Below are positions 1-9,283 of a stretch of DNA of 64,000 nucleotides, piece after piece. The translations under genes were made by a program, and so were the position numbers. The first letter of the stretch is position 1. Each line of letters opens with the position of its first letter. Location of the stretch: positions 124,001 to 188,000 of the forward strand of contig JABLTJ010000003.1 in NCBI GenBank assembly GCA_013166775.1, read 5' to 3'. Below the pieces are notes generated by a model. That model did not search any database. It was not told the origin of the DNA and saw nothing but the letters and a program-made list of their open reading frames with translations. The DNA comes from Promethearchaeati archaeon (GTDB taxonomy: Archaea > Asgardarchaeota > Heimdallarchaeia > Heimdallarchaeales > Heimdallarchaeaceae).

Positions 1-2025
1 ATTCAGGATGAAGAGCTTTTAGCAGAGGAAAAAGTAGACTTCATAGGGCATCCTATTGTAGTTGTTTATGCAGAAACAAAGGAACAAGCAAATAGAGCTA
101 AAGAGTTAATTACTATTGATTATGAGGAACTTCCTGCTATTTTTGATCCCAGAGTTGCTGCGAAAAAGGGTTCGTTAATAGCTCCATCTCGAACCTTTAC
201 ATTAGGAGATGTTGATTCAATATGGGATAGTTGTGAAACTATCGTTGAAGGAAGAGCTGAGTCAGGAGGACAAGAGCATATCTATATGGAGCCTCAAGGG
301 AGTTTAGCAATTCCAAGAGAAGATGGTCGAGTGCTACTCTATTCAAGTACTCAGAATCCATCAACTGTTCAAAGCACTGTCGCTAAAATCCTAGGTTTTG
401 ATATGAACAAAATAGAGGTTGATGTAACAAGACTTGGAGGAGGATTTGGAGGAAAGGAGGATCAAGCAACTGCATGGGCTGCAATTTGTGCTTTAGGAGT
501 TTATTATACCAGTAGGCCTGTAAAATTAATTCTTGATAGACAAGAGGATATCACAATCACAGGTAAACGTCATCCATATTCCACAGATTATAAAATAGGG
601 ATTGATAAAGAAGGAAAAATTCTCGCATTTTCAGCGGATTACTATCAAAATTCTGGTGCAGCTGCTGATCTTTCAACAGCTGTACTGGGAAGAACTTTAT
701 TCCATGTAACAAATGCTTATTTTATTCCTAATGTTCGAGTGACAGCTTATCCGTGTAGGACAAATCTTGTACCTTTTACAGCATTTAGAGGATTTGGAGC
801 TCCACAAGGAATGTATGTAATAGAATGTGCTCTATCTCATATTGCAGATGAATCAGGAATCCCCATTTCCATTCTACAAGAAAAGAATCTACTAGAGGAT
901 GGAGATCAATTCCCTTATGGGATGATTACTAAAAACACACATGCGAAAAGAAGTTTTGCAAAAGTTATTCAAGATTCTCAATATGAGCTTTTGAAGAAAG
1001 AAAAAGAGGAATTCAATGCAAAAAGCAAGTTTCTGAAAAAAGGAATCTCTATCATGCCCATCTGCTTTGGAATTTCATTTACATCAACCTTCATGAATCA
1101 AGCTGGAGCGCTTGTGAACGTCTATTATGATGGGAGTGTAAATGTTAGTACAGGAGCTGTTGAGATGGGACAAGGAGTAAATATGAAGATTAAGACAATC
1201 GCAACTCGCTTTCTGTCTATTGACTCAAAACGGATACGCGTTGAAAGTACAAACACTAGTCGAGTCATAAATACTTCACCGACCTCTGCTAGTAGCGGTG
1301 CAGATCTTAACGGCAAAGCAACAGAATTTGCATGTTTGAAAATAATTGAAAGATTAAAGAATCTTGCCAATGAGAAATTGGGTGAAGGAATTATCACAAT
1401 AGAAAACGAAGTAGTTTATCTCGATGGAGTTAAAACAGAATTAGTTTGGGAGGAACTTATTTGGTTAGCATATACAAATCGAGTTAATCTGGCTGCACAG
1501 GCTTTGTATGCAACACCTGGAATCTACTTCGATAATGAAAAAGAAAAAGGAAAACCATTTGCTTATCATGTCTTTGGGGCAGCAGTAATAGAAGTAACTG
1601 TAGATTGCTTGAGGGGAACCTATACTATAGATAAGGCTCATGTAGTCCATGATGCAGGACGAAGTCTGAATTATCTCATAGATTTAGGACAAGTAGAAGG
1701 TGGACTTGTTCAAGGGATAGGATGGATGACTCTAGAAGAATTACAATATGTTGATGGAAAGCTAATTACAGATGCTTTGGCTACCTACAAAGTACCTGAT
1801 GTTCACTTCGCACCAGAAATTAAAGCGACCTTCCTTGAAGATGCAGACAACCCTTATGCAGTTTTAGAATCAAAAGGAATAGGAGAACCACCGTTTATGT
1901 ATGGAATCGGAGCTTATTTTGCCTTGAAAGATGCTGCTCAAGCTTTCAGAAATGATAAAGAATGGGATTATACTGCTCCTTTGACACCAGAAAGAATCTT
2001 ACTCTATCTCCATAACCTGGAATAA
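1..2025 (+). CDS. Xanthine dehydrogenase-type molybdenum hydroxylase, large (Mo) subunit, 5' partial
   Basis: The reading frame is open from base 1, so the gene starts upstream of the window; 674 codons are visible. The product is the molybdopterin-binding subunit of a xanthine dehydrogenase/aldehyde oxidase family enzyme, which hydroxylates purines or aldehydes. Visible family motifs are GGQEH at residues 89-93, RLGGGFGGKE from 144, FRGFGAPQGM from 262, and near the C-terminus GEPPF with Glu629, the position of the catalytic base. An internal ATG at 286 is not the start because family-conserved sequence lies upstream of it. The XdhC-like maturation gene follows 26 nt downstream, which supports a purine/aldehyde hydroxylase operon. 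The FAD and 2Fe-2S subunits are not in view and may lie upstream. The substrate cannot be told from the sequence. Confidence 0.93.
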   Translation: MQDEELLAEEKVDFIGHPIVVVYAETKEQANRAKELITIDYEELPAIFDPRVAAKKGSLIAPSRTFTLGDVDSIWDSCETIVEGRAESGGQEHIYMEPQGSLAIPREDGRVLLYSSTQNPSTVQSTVAKILGFDMNKIEVDVTRLGGGFGGKEDQATAWAAICALGVYYTSRPVKLILDRQEDITITGKRHPYSTDYKIGIDKEGKILAFSADYYQNSGAAADLSTAVLGRTLFHVTNAYFIPNVRVTAYPCRTNLVPFTAFRGFGAPQGMYVIECALSHIADESGIPISILQEKNLLEDGDQFPYGMITKNTHAKRSFAKVIQDSQYELLKKEKEEFNAKSKFLKKGISIMPICFGISFTSTFMNQAGALVNVYYDGSVNVSTGAVEMGQGVNMKIKTIATRFLSIDSKRIRVESTNTSRVINTSPTSASSGADLNGKATEFACLKIIERLKNLANEKLGEGIITIENEVVYLDGVKTELVWEELIWLAYTNRVNLAAQALYATPGIYFDNEKEKGKPFAYHVFGAAVIEVTVDCLRGTYTIDKAHVVHDAGRSLNYLIDLGQVEGGLVQGIGWMTLEELQYVDGKLITDALATYKVPDVHFAPEIKATFLEDADNPYAVLESKGIGEPPFMYGIGAYFALKDAAQAFRNDKEWDYTAPLTPERILLYLHNLE

Positions 2026-2051
2026 AATGCAAGAAATATGGTGTATTAATT

Positions 2052-3005
2052 GTGAATGAAGAAGATCTCTGGGAAAAGATAATAACAGAACTTGAAGAAG
2101 GTAAGAATATTGTACTTGTTATTATAATCCATAGAACAGGTTCAGCTCCAAATGTACCAGGAGCAAAGATGCTAGTTATGTCAGATAACGTAATGGGGAC
2201 TGTGGGAGGTGGTATTTCAGAGCATAGATTGCAGGACTGTGCTCGAGTTATACTTTCTAAAGGAAATTTAACTGTTGAAACTCTTCATTTAGATCACAAT
2301 GAAAATGCAACAGAGAATCGTTCTGGAATGATATGCTCTGGATTACAAAAATTTGCTCTGATTCTGTTTAGTAAGGAGCACTTACCAATGGTAAAAGAGA
2401 TCAAGGAGTCTCATACTAGGGCAGTTGCTGGTGTTTTTACAATAAATGAGGAAAGTATCTATTTTGAATCAGGAATCTCGCTCAAAGTAGATAGGATTTA
2501 TTCTGAAGAAGGCACTTCTTGGACTTATAAGGAGAACACAGGTGTTCAAGATAGATTCTTTATAATAGGTGGAGGGCATGTTTCTCTTGCGCTATCACGT
2601 ATTCTAAAAACTCTAAACTTCCATGTTACAATAATTGATGATAGAAATAAATTACCAACAATGATTTCAAATACTTATGCAAATGAGAAGATAGTTGCAT
2701 CATATGATAGCATTACTGAAATTATACCTGAAGGAAAGAATATTTTTGTTGCGATAATGACTTTTGGTCACATATCAGACCAACAAGTACTTGAGAAGAT
2801 TATCACGAAAAAGTGCAAATATATGGGTATGATGGCGAGTTCAAGAAAGAAACAACAGATTTTCAATAACCTTGAGAAAAAAGGTATATCAAAAATCCTT
2901 CTTGATAAAATACATACACCTATTGGAATTAAAATCAAAAGCCACACTCCTGAAGAGATTGCTATTAGTATCGCTGCTGAAATTATTCAAGTAAAGAATT
3001 CATAG
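2052..3005 (+). CDS. xdhC: XdhC/CoxI family molybdenum-cofactor insertion protein
   Basis: The 317-residue product has the two usual XdhC parts. The N-terminal domain carries the motif HRTGSAPNVPG (from about residue 28) and a GGG loop. The C-terminal Rossmann-type domain begins near residue 169 with FFIIGGGHVSLAL and ends with the family signature YMGMMASSRKK. XdhC proteins bind molybdenum cofactor and hand it, sulfurated, to xanthine dehydrogenase-type enzymes, which fits its place 26 nt after the Mo-subunit gene. The start is GTG at 2052, just downstream of the preceding stop, so co-transcription is likely. Family identity is clear. The target enzyme is inferred from position. Confidence 0.88.
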   Translation: MNEEDLWEKIITELEEGKNIVLVIIIHRTGSAPNVPGAKMLVMSDNVMGTVGGGISEHRLQDCARVILSKGNLTVETLHLDHNENATENRSGMICSGLQKFALILFSKEHLPMVKEIKESHTRAVAGVFTINEESIYFESGISLKVDRIYSEEGTSWTYKENTGVQDRFFIIGGGHVSLALSRILKTLNFHVTIIDDRNKLPTMISNTYANEKIVASYDSITEIIPEGKNIFVAIMTFGHISDQQVLEKIITKKCKYMGMMASSRKKQQIFNNLEKKGISKILLDKIHTPIGIKIKSHTPEEIAISIAAEIIQVKNS

Positions 3006-3148
3006 AAAAATACATTTCTCATTGAACCTGAATAGATACAAATCATAAAACAATGCAGTGTTCTTTAAAGAATTTTATTCATCGCAGTAAACTCTTTAGT
3101 GAATATCCACATAGCATTACTATAATACAAAAGAGTGAGTGACTACAA

Positions 3149-3364
3149 ATGAGTCGAATTGATGCTTTTCAAGACTATATTGATGACACTGAGGAGGATA
3201 AATTAGCAAAAGAGGTACAAGACAGAAGACGATTTGGGATTTCAAAATTCAAAGAGAGTAAGTTTTATGGTTTCTTTATATTTTTATACATAATCTTTTT
3301 ACCAATTATCCTTTTAATCCAAGCTATGTTTTTAATATCATATAGTTTCAGAAGAAGATATTGA
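3149..3364 (+). CDS. Small single-helix membrane protein, unknown function
   Basis: This 71-residue ORF has a charged N-terminal half (residues 1-38, rich in Asp, Glu, Lys and Arg) and one long hydrophobic helix at about residues 40-66, followed by the basic tail FRRRY. That layout fits a tail-anchored or single-pass membrane protein with the N-terminus in the cytoplasm. The start ATG at 3149 follows a stretch with no other gene, and the large polytopic protein at 3494 lies 130 nt downstream on the same strand. I recognise no family. Coding status is supported by the coherent amphipathic/hydrophobic layout only. Confidence 0.5.
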   Translation: MSRIDAFQDYIDDTEEDKLAKEVQDRRRFGISKFKESKFYGFFIFLYIIFLPIILLIQAMFLISYSFRRRY

Positions 3365-3457
3365 AGCATGAAAATCAAAAAACTCTAATTAGAAGAGTGT
3401 TTAATTATCAAGATGCTATTGATAGTATAAGAAGTTCATAGACCATTCTAGTAAAAG

Positions 3458-3465
3458 TTTATAAA
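3458..3465 (+). promoter_or_regulatory. TATA-like box before the 3494 gene
   Basis: The octamer TTTATAAA lies 28-35 nt upstream of the ATG at 3494. Archaeal transcription starts about 25 nt downstream of the box centre, so the start point would be near 3487. That leaves a very short leader before ATG 3494 and makes the upstream TTG at 3485 an unlikely start codon. Confidence 0.45.
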
Positions 3466-3493
3466 CACTTAAGGTTACAAAAGATTGTTCAAT

Positions 3494-5209
3494 ATGACAT
3501 CTGCTGAAGGCTCATCATCTACAATCATTAGAGAAAGAAAAAGATATGAGAAATTAGGATTTGCTCTAAATAAAGCAGGAAGCATTAGTACTTGGTTGAA
3601 GGTTTTATTTGCTACAACGCTTATTTTAGGATTACCAACACTTCCTTTGTTGTCAGATCCCTTAAAAGATGGGACTACAACACTTTATCAAATTGTTATT
3701 TTCGGCTTTAGAGTTCTATTGATTGCAATGATTATCTTTCTTGCACTGAAGATAACTTCTCAAGTATACACAGCTAAGAATGATTTTGATATAAAATTAG
3801 CGGAAATTGGTTTCAAAGATCCAAATGCAAATACTAAGGAAGAAAATAGGCTCGTTAATAGAAATGTAGTATTTACAGTGATGAAAATACTTATCTTAGT
3901 AGCCTCAGGACTAGGTGTGTTCCTAGCAGGATCAAGAGATAATTATGGATATATCATCGGGCAAGAGGTAGTATATATTGTCCTTATCTCCGGATTAGTT
4001 TTCACAATTAAATTCTGGAGTTCTAAAGATCCTAAATACTCTCCAAGGATGGGTGGGAGAAATTTAATACTGGTTTTTCTCCCTTTGATATATCTTTTTG
4101 GATTTGAGATTATTATCGATTTCTTCTCTGTGCTAAGCGAACCTAGATTTCATTTTAATACACTTCAAATCACTTGGGGTCTAATGTACCCCTTCATGTT
4201 CATTTTCATCCTTATAGCTGTTTTAATAAGCTCAAAGAAAACAATTAGAGAAAAAATCACAATGCAGGATGCAAGACTTGCTGAATTTAAGAGAAGAGAA
4301 TCACTGCTAGAAGACAAAGGCTTTTTTGCCCAGTTTAAATATAGTACAAAGACTAATTGGAATGAATTCTCGCAGATCTTTTTCAGGAGAGAATCAGCTG
4401 AAAAGAGAGATATTGATAAAAAACCTAACGAAATTCTAGTTAAGAGTATCTGGATCTCTTTATTTGCTATATTCATCCCATTTGGACTTATCCTACCATG
4501 GAATCTCTTCCCACATGATGGGCTTTTGGTTATTGCAGCCTTGATAGTTGGCTATCAATATTCAATGATAAAATATGATCGCGAAGAAATCGATGTATTA
4601 TCTGAACCTGAAAAGAATGAGGAAATAGATCCTCCTGAGATTAGAACTAACAGTATGGCAATAAATACTACAAGGTTGATTCTTTTACCAACAATTGTTT
4701 TCGTAGTAACTCAATATCTAATAAGTGGAATAATATCAAATCCTTTAGCTGTAGTAGGTTTCACATGGATTTCTTTGCTTCTTGTAATACCGATTTCAAT
4801 TCAATTAATCACTTATATCAATGCAAATACAAAGAATAACAGAACACTTGAGAATATAAGAATGCATAGAAATTTAATGGTTATACTAGCTCTAGTTCAG
4901 CTTGTCTTTCTGGTAGGTTCTGTAATAGGAAGATATATGGGTAAAGAAATGGGATTGGAATTCTTTCTCCCTACTATTGCTATCATTATGCAAGCAGTGC
5001 TGCTTCTTGTTCTACTAATTGTACCAATAGTCTATCAATATATTCTACCTAAACTAGATGACAAGCAATTTAAGATTGTCAGAATTGTTTTTTATCTTCT
5101 AATTGCAATACTAAATGTATTAATTATTGCATGGTTTATCGTTGATATCCTAAGTACTTTTGGAATATTAACTTCCGATTTCTACAATAATTTCTTCAAA
5201 CCACTATAG
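3494..5209 (+). CDS. Large polytopic membrane protein, unknown function
   Basis: The product has about 571 residues and roughly 13 predicted hydrophobic helices spread along its length, interrupted by a charged cytoplasmic-type stretch around residues 250-310 that is rich in Lys, Arg and Glu. No transporter or enzyme signature is recognisable. The start could be TTG at 3485, but ATG at 3494 fits better with the TATA box at 3458-3465. The stop codon is embedded in a hairpin terminator (5208-5232). The small membrane protein at 3149 lies just upstream and may be expressed nearby, but a separate promoter is visible. Function unknown. Confidence 0.75.
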   Translation: MTSAEGSSSTIIRERKRYEKLGFALNKAGSISTWLKVLFATTLILGLPTLPLLSDPLKDGTTTLYQIVIFGFRVLLIAMIIFLALKITSQVYTAKNDFDIKLAEIGFKDPNANTKEENRLVNRNVVFTVMKILILVASGLGVFLAGSRDNYGYIIGQEVVYIVLISGLVFTIKFWSSKDPKYSPRMGGRNLILVFLPLIYLFGFEIIIDFFSVLSEPRFHFNTLQITWGLMYPFMFIFILIAVLISSKKTIREKITMQDARLAEFKRRESLLEDKGFFAQFKYSTKTNWNEFSQIFFRRESAEKRDIDKKPNEILVKSIWISLFAIFIPFGLILPWNLFPHDGLLVIAALIVGYQYSMIKYDREEIDVLSEPEKNEEIDPPEIRTNSMAINTTRLILLPTIVFVVTQYLISGIISNPLAVVGFTWISLLLVIPISIQLITYINANTKNNRTLENIRMHRNLMVILALVQLVFLVGSVIGRYMGKEMGLEFFLPTIAIIMQAVLLLVLLIVPIVYQYILPKLDDKQFKIVRIVFYLLIAILNVLIIAWFIVDILSTFGILTSDFYNNFFKPL

Positions 5210-5232
5210 GATGAAACCATCCTTCTTTTTTA
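5208..5232 (+). terminator. Hairpin plus T-tract terminator
   Basis: AGGATG (5208-5213) and CATCCT (5218-5223) form a 6-bp stem with a 4-nt AAAC loop, followed at once by a T-rich run to about 5232. The stem overlaps the TAG stop of the preceding gene. It separates that gene from the convergent asparaginase-like gene. Confidence 0.55.
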
Positions 5233-5262
5233 TATATTTTCTCTTCGGATTAGCTGCACATA

Positions 5263-6231
5263 TTAAAGACCAATATATGTACTAGCCTTCTTAACTGGTC
5301 CTTCAGAGGTAGAATCAGCGTAATAATGGAATAAACCAGATTTGTTTGTTACACCAACACATTTACCTGATTTATCCATTGATAGAATGTGAAGCACTCC
5401 TTCCTCATTCAAATCCTTTAGCTCTAAAATACCCATTTCTGCAGCTTTTTCTATTGCTATTTTTTGATGAACTCTTTCCACAACCATTCTTGAAGTGCAT
5501 AATCTGATTGCAAGTTCACCTGTGCCTGTGCAAGCACTTCCTACTTTACTAGAACAATAAATACCCGCACCAAAAATAGGTGAGTCACCGACTCTTCCAG
5601 GAAATTTCATTGCTAAACCTGAAGTCGAAACTCCTGTAGCTAATTCTCCATCTTGATCTAATGCAATTACATTGGTGGTCCCATGCTTATCAAAACTTAG
5701 CTTTCTGTACCATTCCTTCACAGGATATTCTTCCATTACTTCTTTAAGATGAACATCAAAGTGCATGAAGAGCTCTCTAACTAGTTTTTGTGCTTCAGGT
5801 GGTATATCCAAGCTTTTACCTTCCATTATATTATGATAGTTTCTTATACCCAATTCGTCTAATATTTCTTCTTCCTGAAATCCCAAAGCTTTTGCAAATC
5901 TTTCAGCTCCATCTCCAACTAACATAGCGTGAGGTGTTAGTTCCATGACTTTTCTTGCAATGGAAATTGGATTACGATAATTTTTTACTGCTGCTACTGC
6001 ACCAGCTTTACGTGTTTTTCCTTCCATAATAGACGCATCTAATTCTACTATCCCCATTAAATTTGGAAAACCATTGAATCCCACTGTAATATCAAAAGGA
6101 TTGTTTTCAATAAGTTTGATACTTTCTTCGACAGCATCTAGAGCTGATCCTCCTTTTGCTAAGATTTCAAGTCCTTTAGGGAGACCTATAATAGAATTTC
6201 TTGTCCCGCAGATTGCATAATCTACATTCAT
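5263..6231 (-). CDS. Ntn-hydrolase of the isoaspartyl peptidase/asparaginase (T2) family
   Basis: The 322-residue product matches the aspartylglucosaminidase/isoaspartyl aminopeptidase family. These precursors cleave themselves to expose a catalytic Thr. The cleavage site is visible as HGT at residues 183-185, so Thr185 would become the nucleophile; the usual Asp before it is replaced by Gly, a known variation in the family. The conserved GRVGDSP motif (212-218) and a following GAG loop complete the active site. The N-terminal segment with GGSALDAVEESI is also typical. Members remove Asn-linked sugars, isoAsp dipeptides or Asn amide; which of these applies cannot be told. The gene stands alone, convergent with the membrane protein and divergent from the DMT exporter. 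Confidence 0.88.
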   Translation of the reverse strand: MNVDYAICGTRNSIIGLPKGLEILAKGGSALDAVEESIKLIENNPFDITVGFNGFPNLMGIVELDASIMEGKTRKAGAVAAVKNYRNPISIARKVMELTPHAMLVGDGAERFAKALGFQEEEILDELGIRNYHNIMEGKSLDIPPEAQKLVRELFMHFDVHLKEVMEEYPVKEWYRKLSFDKHGTTNVIALDQDGELATGVSTSGLAMKFPGRVGDSPIFGAGIYCSSKVGSACTGTGELAIRLCTSRMVVERVHQKIAIEKAAEMGILELKDLNEEGVLHILSMDKSGKCVGVTNKSGLFHYYADSTSEGPVKKASTYIGL

Positions 6232-6324
6232 TGAGTTTTTAAATAAAGAATAAATAAAAGCATATCCTATACAACATATTAATCAAATCTCTTGAAAATC
6301 CAAAAGCTTCAGGAATTAACAAAG

Positions 6325-7311
6325 ATGAAGAAGTCTGATATACTAGGTTATTCTGCTGCTATTCTAGGAGGATTTTCTTTTGGTATAATTCCTGTTATTT
6401 CTGGAGTATTAAGAAATTTAGATGCATCTAGTGTTGAACAATCCGTTTTACGTTTGTTTTTTGGTGCTATGATAGCTTTCGGTATTATCTTATTTTTCCT
6501 TTTCAGAAAGAAGGAAGAAATTAGAGTGTGTCTTTCTTGGAAACCTCAGCTTTCTTTCATTCTCCAAGGAGGAATTCTTGCTATAATGATAGTATTATAT
6601 CTTTCCTCAATTTCTCTTTATACACCTGCGGGTGAAGCAGCAATTTTGATTCAAATCCATCCTGTATTTACTTTACTTCTTGGATGGATTTTCCTTAAAG
6701 AAACAATCACAAAATCAAAGTTAGTTTCAATTGCTTTAGCATTGTCCGGAATTGTCGTATTAACTCAACCATGGCAGTGGTCTTCTTTCATGTCTTCAGT
6801 TGTAGGAGATTCTCTTGCTATGTTTCTAGGTGTTTTATATGCAGTATACCTTCTCATCAATAGGTGGGCTTCTGAACATACAAAGAATGCATCCTTTTTA
6901 TTGTTAATTGCATGGGTTTTATTATGGGCAGTAATCATTGGTTTACCGATGTTATTATTGCTCTCTGTCTTTCCTTTACCTACTGAAATAATAGGTTTCT
7001 CATTTACTGGAATTTTGACTCCAAAGATTCTTGGATATGGGTTTCTACTTGCATTTTTTGGGAGTCTTATCCCGTATAGCTTAATTATGATTGCAACTAG
7101 ATACATTGAATCATCAAAGGCATCACTTTTACTTTTAACAGAGCCAATAGGTGCAGTTGCTCTAGCTGCTATAATCCTAAAGGAAACTATAACAATTTGG
7201 TATATAGTTGGGGGACTAGCAATAATAGCAGCTGCTTGTATAACAATTCTAACTTCAATAAAAGAGTCAAAAATAAATTCCGTAGAAGAACTACCAAATA
7301 ACTCTAAATGA
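6325..7311 (+). CDS. EamA/DMT-superfamily transporter
   Basis: The product (about 328 residues from ATG 6325) has ten hydrophobic helices arranged as two five-helix EamA repeats. The first repeat ends with FLKETITKSKL and the second with the matching ILKETITIW, both typical of drug/metabolite transporters. Such proteins export or exchange amino acids, nucleotide sugars or other metabolites across the cytoplasmic membrane. A TTG at 6292 would add 11 polar residues; I prefer the ATG because the first helix begins soon after it. The gene is divergent from the asparaginase-like gene across a 60-90 nt gap. The substrate is unknown. Confidence 0.85.
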   Translation: MKKSDILGYSAAILGGFSFGIIPVISGVLRNLDASSVEQSVLRLFFGAMIAFGIILFFLFRKKEEIRVCLSWKPQLSFILQGGILAIMIVLYLSSISLYTPAGEAAILIQIHPVFTLLLGWIFLKETITKSKLVSIALALSGIVVLTQPWQWSSFMSSVVGDSLAMFLGVLYAVYLLINRWASEHTKNASFLLLIAWVLLWAVIIGLPMLLLLSVFPLPTEIIGFSFTGILTPKILGYGFLLAFFGSLIPYSLIMIATRYIESSKASLLLLTEPIGAVALAAIILKETITIWYIVGGLAIIAAACITILTSIKESKINSVEELPNNSK

Positions 7312-7349
7312 AAGTTATGAAAAAGGTTTTAGGAAGTTAATTCTGAAAG

Positions 7350-8387
7350 TTACTTCCTTTTTCTAAGATTAAGTGTTAAACAAATGATTGCAGGTATTGC
7401 AGATAAAATGAAAACAATATGAGATTTGGAGTATTCCTCAATGTAAGGTATTCCAGTTGAGTTAGATAAGAAGTAGTTTACTAAATTATCAATAAACATT
7501 TGTCCGTAATGAATACCTCCATTATATATACCACTTATAGTATACTGGTCATACATATTCATGTATTCAGCAAAAATAACTTCACCTGCTAGTATAATAT
7601 AGCTAGTATTTTTACCAATATTGAGTATTTCGCAAACCACAGCTGGATAATTCCCGTTCTCTAGAGCAGTAAGATTATCTTTAGAATACAGATCATATTC
7701 AGTCATACTAAAATCAGTATCAACTGCCGTAGCATTCACACTGTAAGAAAGCAGGATCTCTACTCCTTCTAGAGTATTATTTCGTAAATCTACAACAGTA
7801 GAATCATTATATCCAACAATTGCACAAGGAGCATGCATTGAAATTCCAGCATCACAATTTTGTTTAAGAATATCTCCGATAGTTCCATTTCCATAATTCA
7901 CTGCAAATATTCTCCAATTTTCGCCATCATTGATAACATCATCATATATAGAAGTAGAATCCATACGTATTTTCAATCCTAAAAAAACAAGTAAATCATT
8001 AACAAAATCTGGTTGATAGTAACCTCCATAATCCGAGTCTCCTCCAATAAAGAGAGTTTTGTTACCTTTTGATAAGAATTCTAAAATAGAAGACATTTCT
8101 TGAACTGTATAACCACTATCGGGTTGGGAAATAAAAAGAGCATCCATCCTTTCAGGAAGCTCAAAACTTTCATTAGCAATTATGACTTCATTATATGCAT
8201 CAGTTAGATTTCCTATAAAATCATCAAACTCAGTATGATATGCAGTTCTGCTTATATCCATTACTACTGTAGTTCCAACAACTGTTATCTCAGTAAAATA
8301 AGCTTCAGATAGAGTTCCTTTGCAAGATATCAGAATTAAACTTATGCACAGCAATGTGATTAGCTCAATTTTACAATTAGAAAACAT
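7350..8387 (-). CDS. Secreted, membrane-anchored protein (possible lipoprotein), DUF4350/GldG-like
   Basis: The 345-residue product starts with a hydrophobic signal segment ending in a lipobox-like LISC (Cys22). It has an extracellular domain rich in Asn glycosylation-type sequons and a C-terminal helix (about 322-340) with the basic tail NLRKRK. A stretch around residues 95-120 (ILEFLSKGNKTLFIGGD) resembles the DUF4350/GldG-type fold in which a glycine-rich loop follows a strand. Such domains are often encoded beside ABC-2 transporters, and here the ABC ATPase/permease pair starts 120 nt away on the opposite strand. The family call is tentative. The secreted, double-anchored topology is well supported. 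Confidence 0.55.
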   Translation of the reverse strand: MFSNCKIELITLLCISLILISCKGTLSEAYFTEITVVGTTVVMDISRTAYHTEFDDFIGNLTDAYNEVIIANESFELPERMDALFISQPDSGYTVQEMSSILEFLSKGNKTLFIGGDSDYGGYYQPDFVNDLLVFLGLKIRMDSTSIYDDVINDGENWRIFAVNYGNGTIGDILKQNCDAGISMHAPCAIVGYNDSTVVDLRNNTLEGVEILLSYSVNATAVDTDFSMTEYDLYSKDNLTALENGNYPAVVCEILNIGKNTSYIILAGEVIFAEYMNMYDQYTISGIYNGGIHYGQMFIDNLVNYFLSNSTGIPYIEEYSKSHIVFILSAIPAIICLTLNLRKRK

Positions 8388-8506
8388 TGATATTTCTTTA
8401 ATTGTAAATATTTAAGTCTTCTTCAGAACAATGAATCCGAAGCTAGAAGTTCGAAAATAAAATGAAAACATAATTTTAAGAATGCATCTGTTACAATTAA
8501 ATCAGA

Positions 8507-9283
8507 ATGTCTGAACTAATGGTTCAAACTACACAATTATCAAAGTATTTCAAAACTGTACTAGCAGTAAACAAGATTGATTTGGAAATCCCAAAAGGAT
8601 CAATTTATGCTCTTTTGGGACCGAATGGAGCGGGAAAAACAACAACCATCAGGATGCTCTTAGGATTACTTAAACCAACTGAAGGACAGATTCTTGTTAA
8701 CGGAATTGATGTTTCTTCGAATCCCAAAGAAATACGTGGGAAGATAGGATTACTTCCTCAATTCTCAGCAGCTTATTATGATCTCACTTCAATGCAGAAC
8801 ATCAAATTTAATCTTGAACTAAACGATATTAAAATGGAAACAGTTCAACCTGCTTTATCTGATTTCTTCAATAGATTGGAGATAACTCAAGAATTGCTCA
8901 ACAAACCTTTCTCCAAACTTTCTGGTGGAGAACAAAGAGCCATTTGTTTCATTATGTCAGCAATCACAGATAAAGATTTTCTGATTTTGGATGAACCAAC
9001 AAGTGGACTGGACATTGCAAGAGCTAAATATATCAGATCAATAATCAAAGATCTTTCAGAAGTACAAGGGAAAACTATTCTTCTATCATCACACATAGTT
9101 TCTGATTTAGAAGAATTAGCAGAATATTGTGGAATTCTTGTAAAAGGTAAGTTAGTCTTTCAAGGTAAGAGAGATGAAATAATTGAAAAATATGCTCCCG
9201 AAACCAAGGATTTTGAAGATGCCATAGTTCGCGTATTTAATTCAAAGAAGAATGATGTGAAAACGCCTTTAGGAGGGATTTGA
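8507..9283 (+). CDS. ABC transporter ATP-binding protein (ABC-2 type exporter)
   Basis: The 258-residue protein carries all ABC ATPase motifs: Walker A GPNGAGKTT at 38-46, Q-loop Gln85, signature LSGGE at 138-142, Walker B ending in LDEP (161-164), D-loop SGLD and the H-loop His in LSSHI. It resembles the CcmA/NatA class that powers ABC-2 exporters. Its stop abuts the ATG of the permease gene with no gap, so the two are surely co-translated partners. The exported substrate is unknown; the opposite-strand DUF4350-like protein may be related. Confidence 0.95.
   Translation: MSELMVQTTQLSKYFKTVLAVNKIDLEIPKGSIYALLGPNGAGKTTTIRMLLGLLKPTEGQILVNGIDVSSNPKEIRGKIGLLPQFSAAYYDLTSMQNIKFNLELNDIKMETVQPALSDFFNRLEITQELLNKPFSKLSGGEQRAICFIMSAITDKDFLILDEPTSGLDIARAKYIRSIIKDLSEVQGKTILLSSHIVSDLEELAEYCGILVKGKLVFQGKRDEIIEKYAPETKDFEDAIVRVFNSKKNDVKTPLGGI

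Noticed and set aside
1125..1397. 90-codon minus-strand ORF inside the xanthine dehydrogenase gene
   Set aside because: Shadow of a strongly conserved plus-strand coding region.
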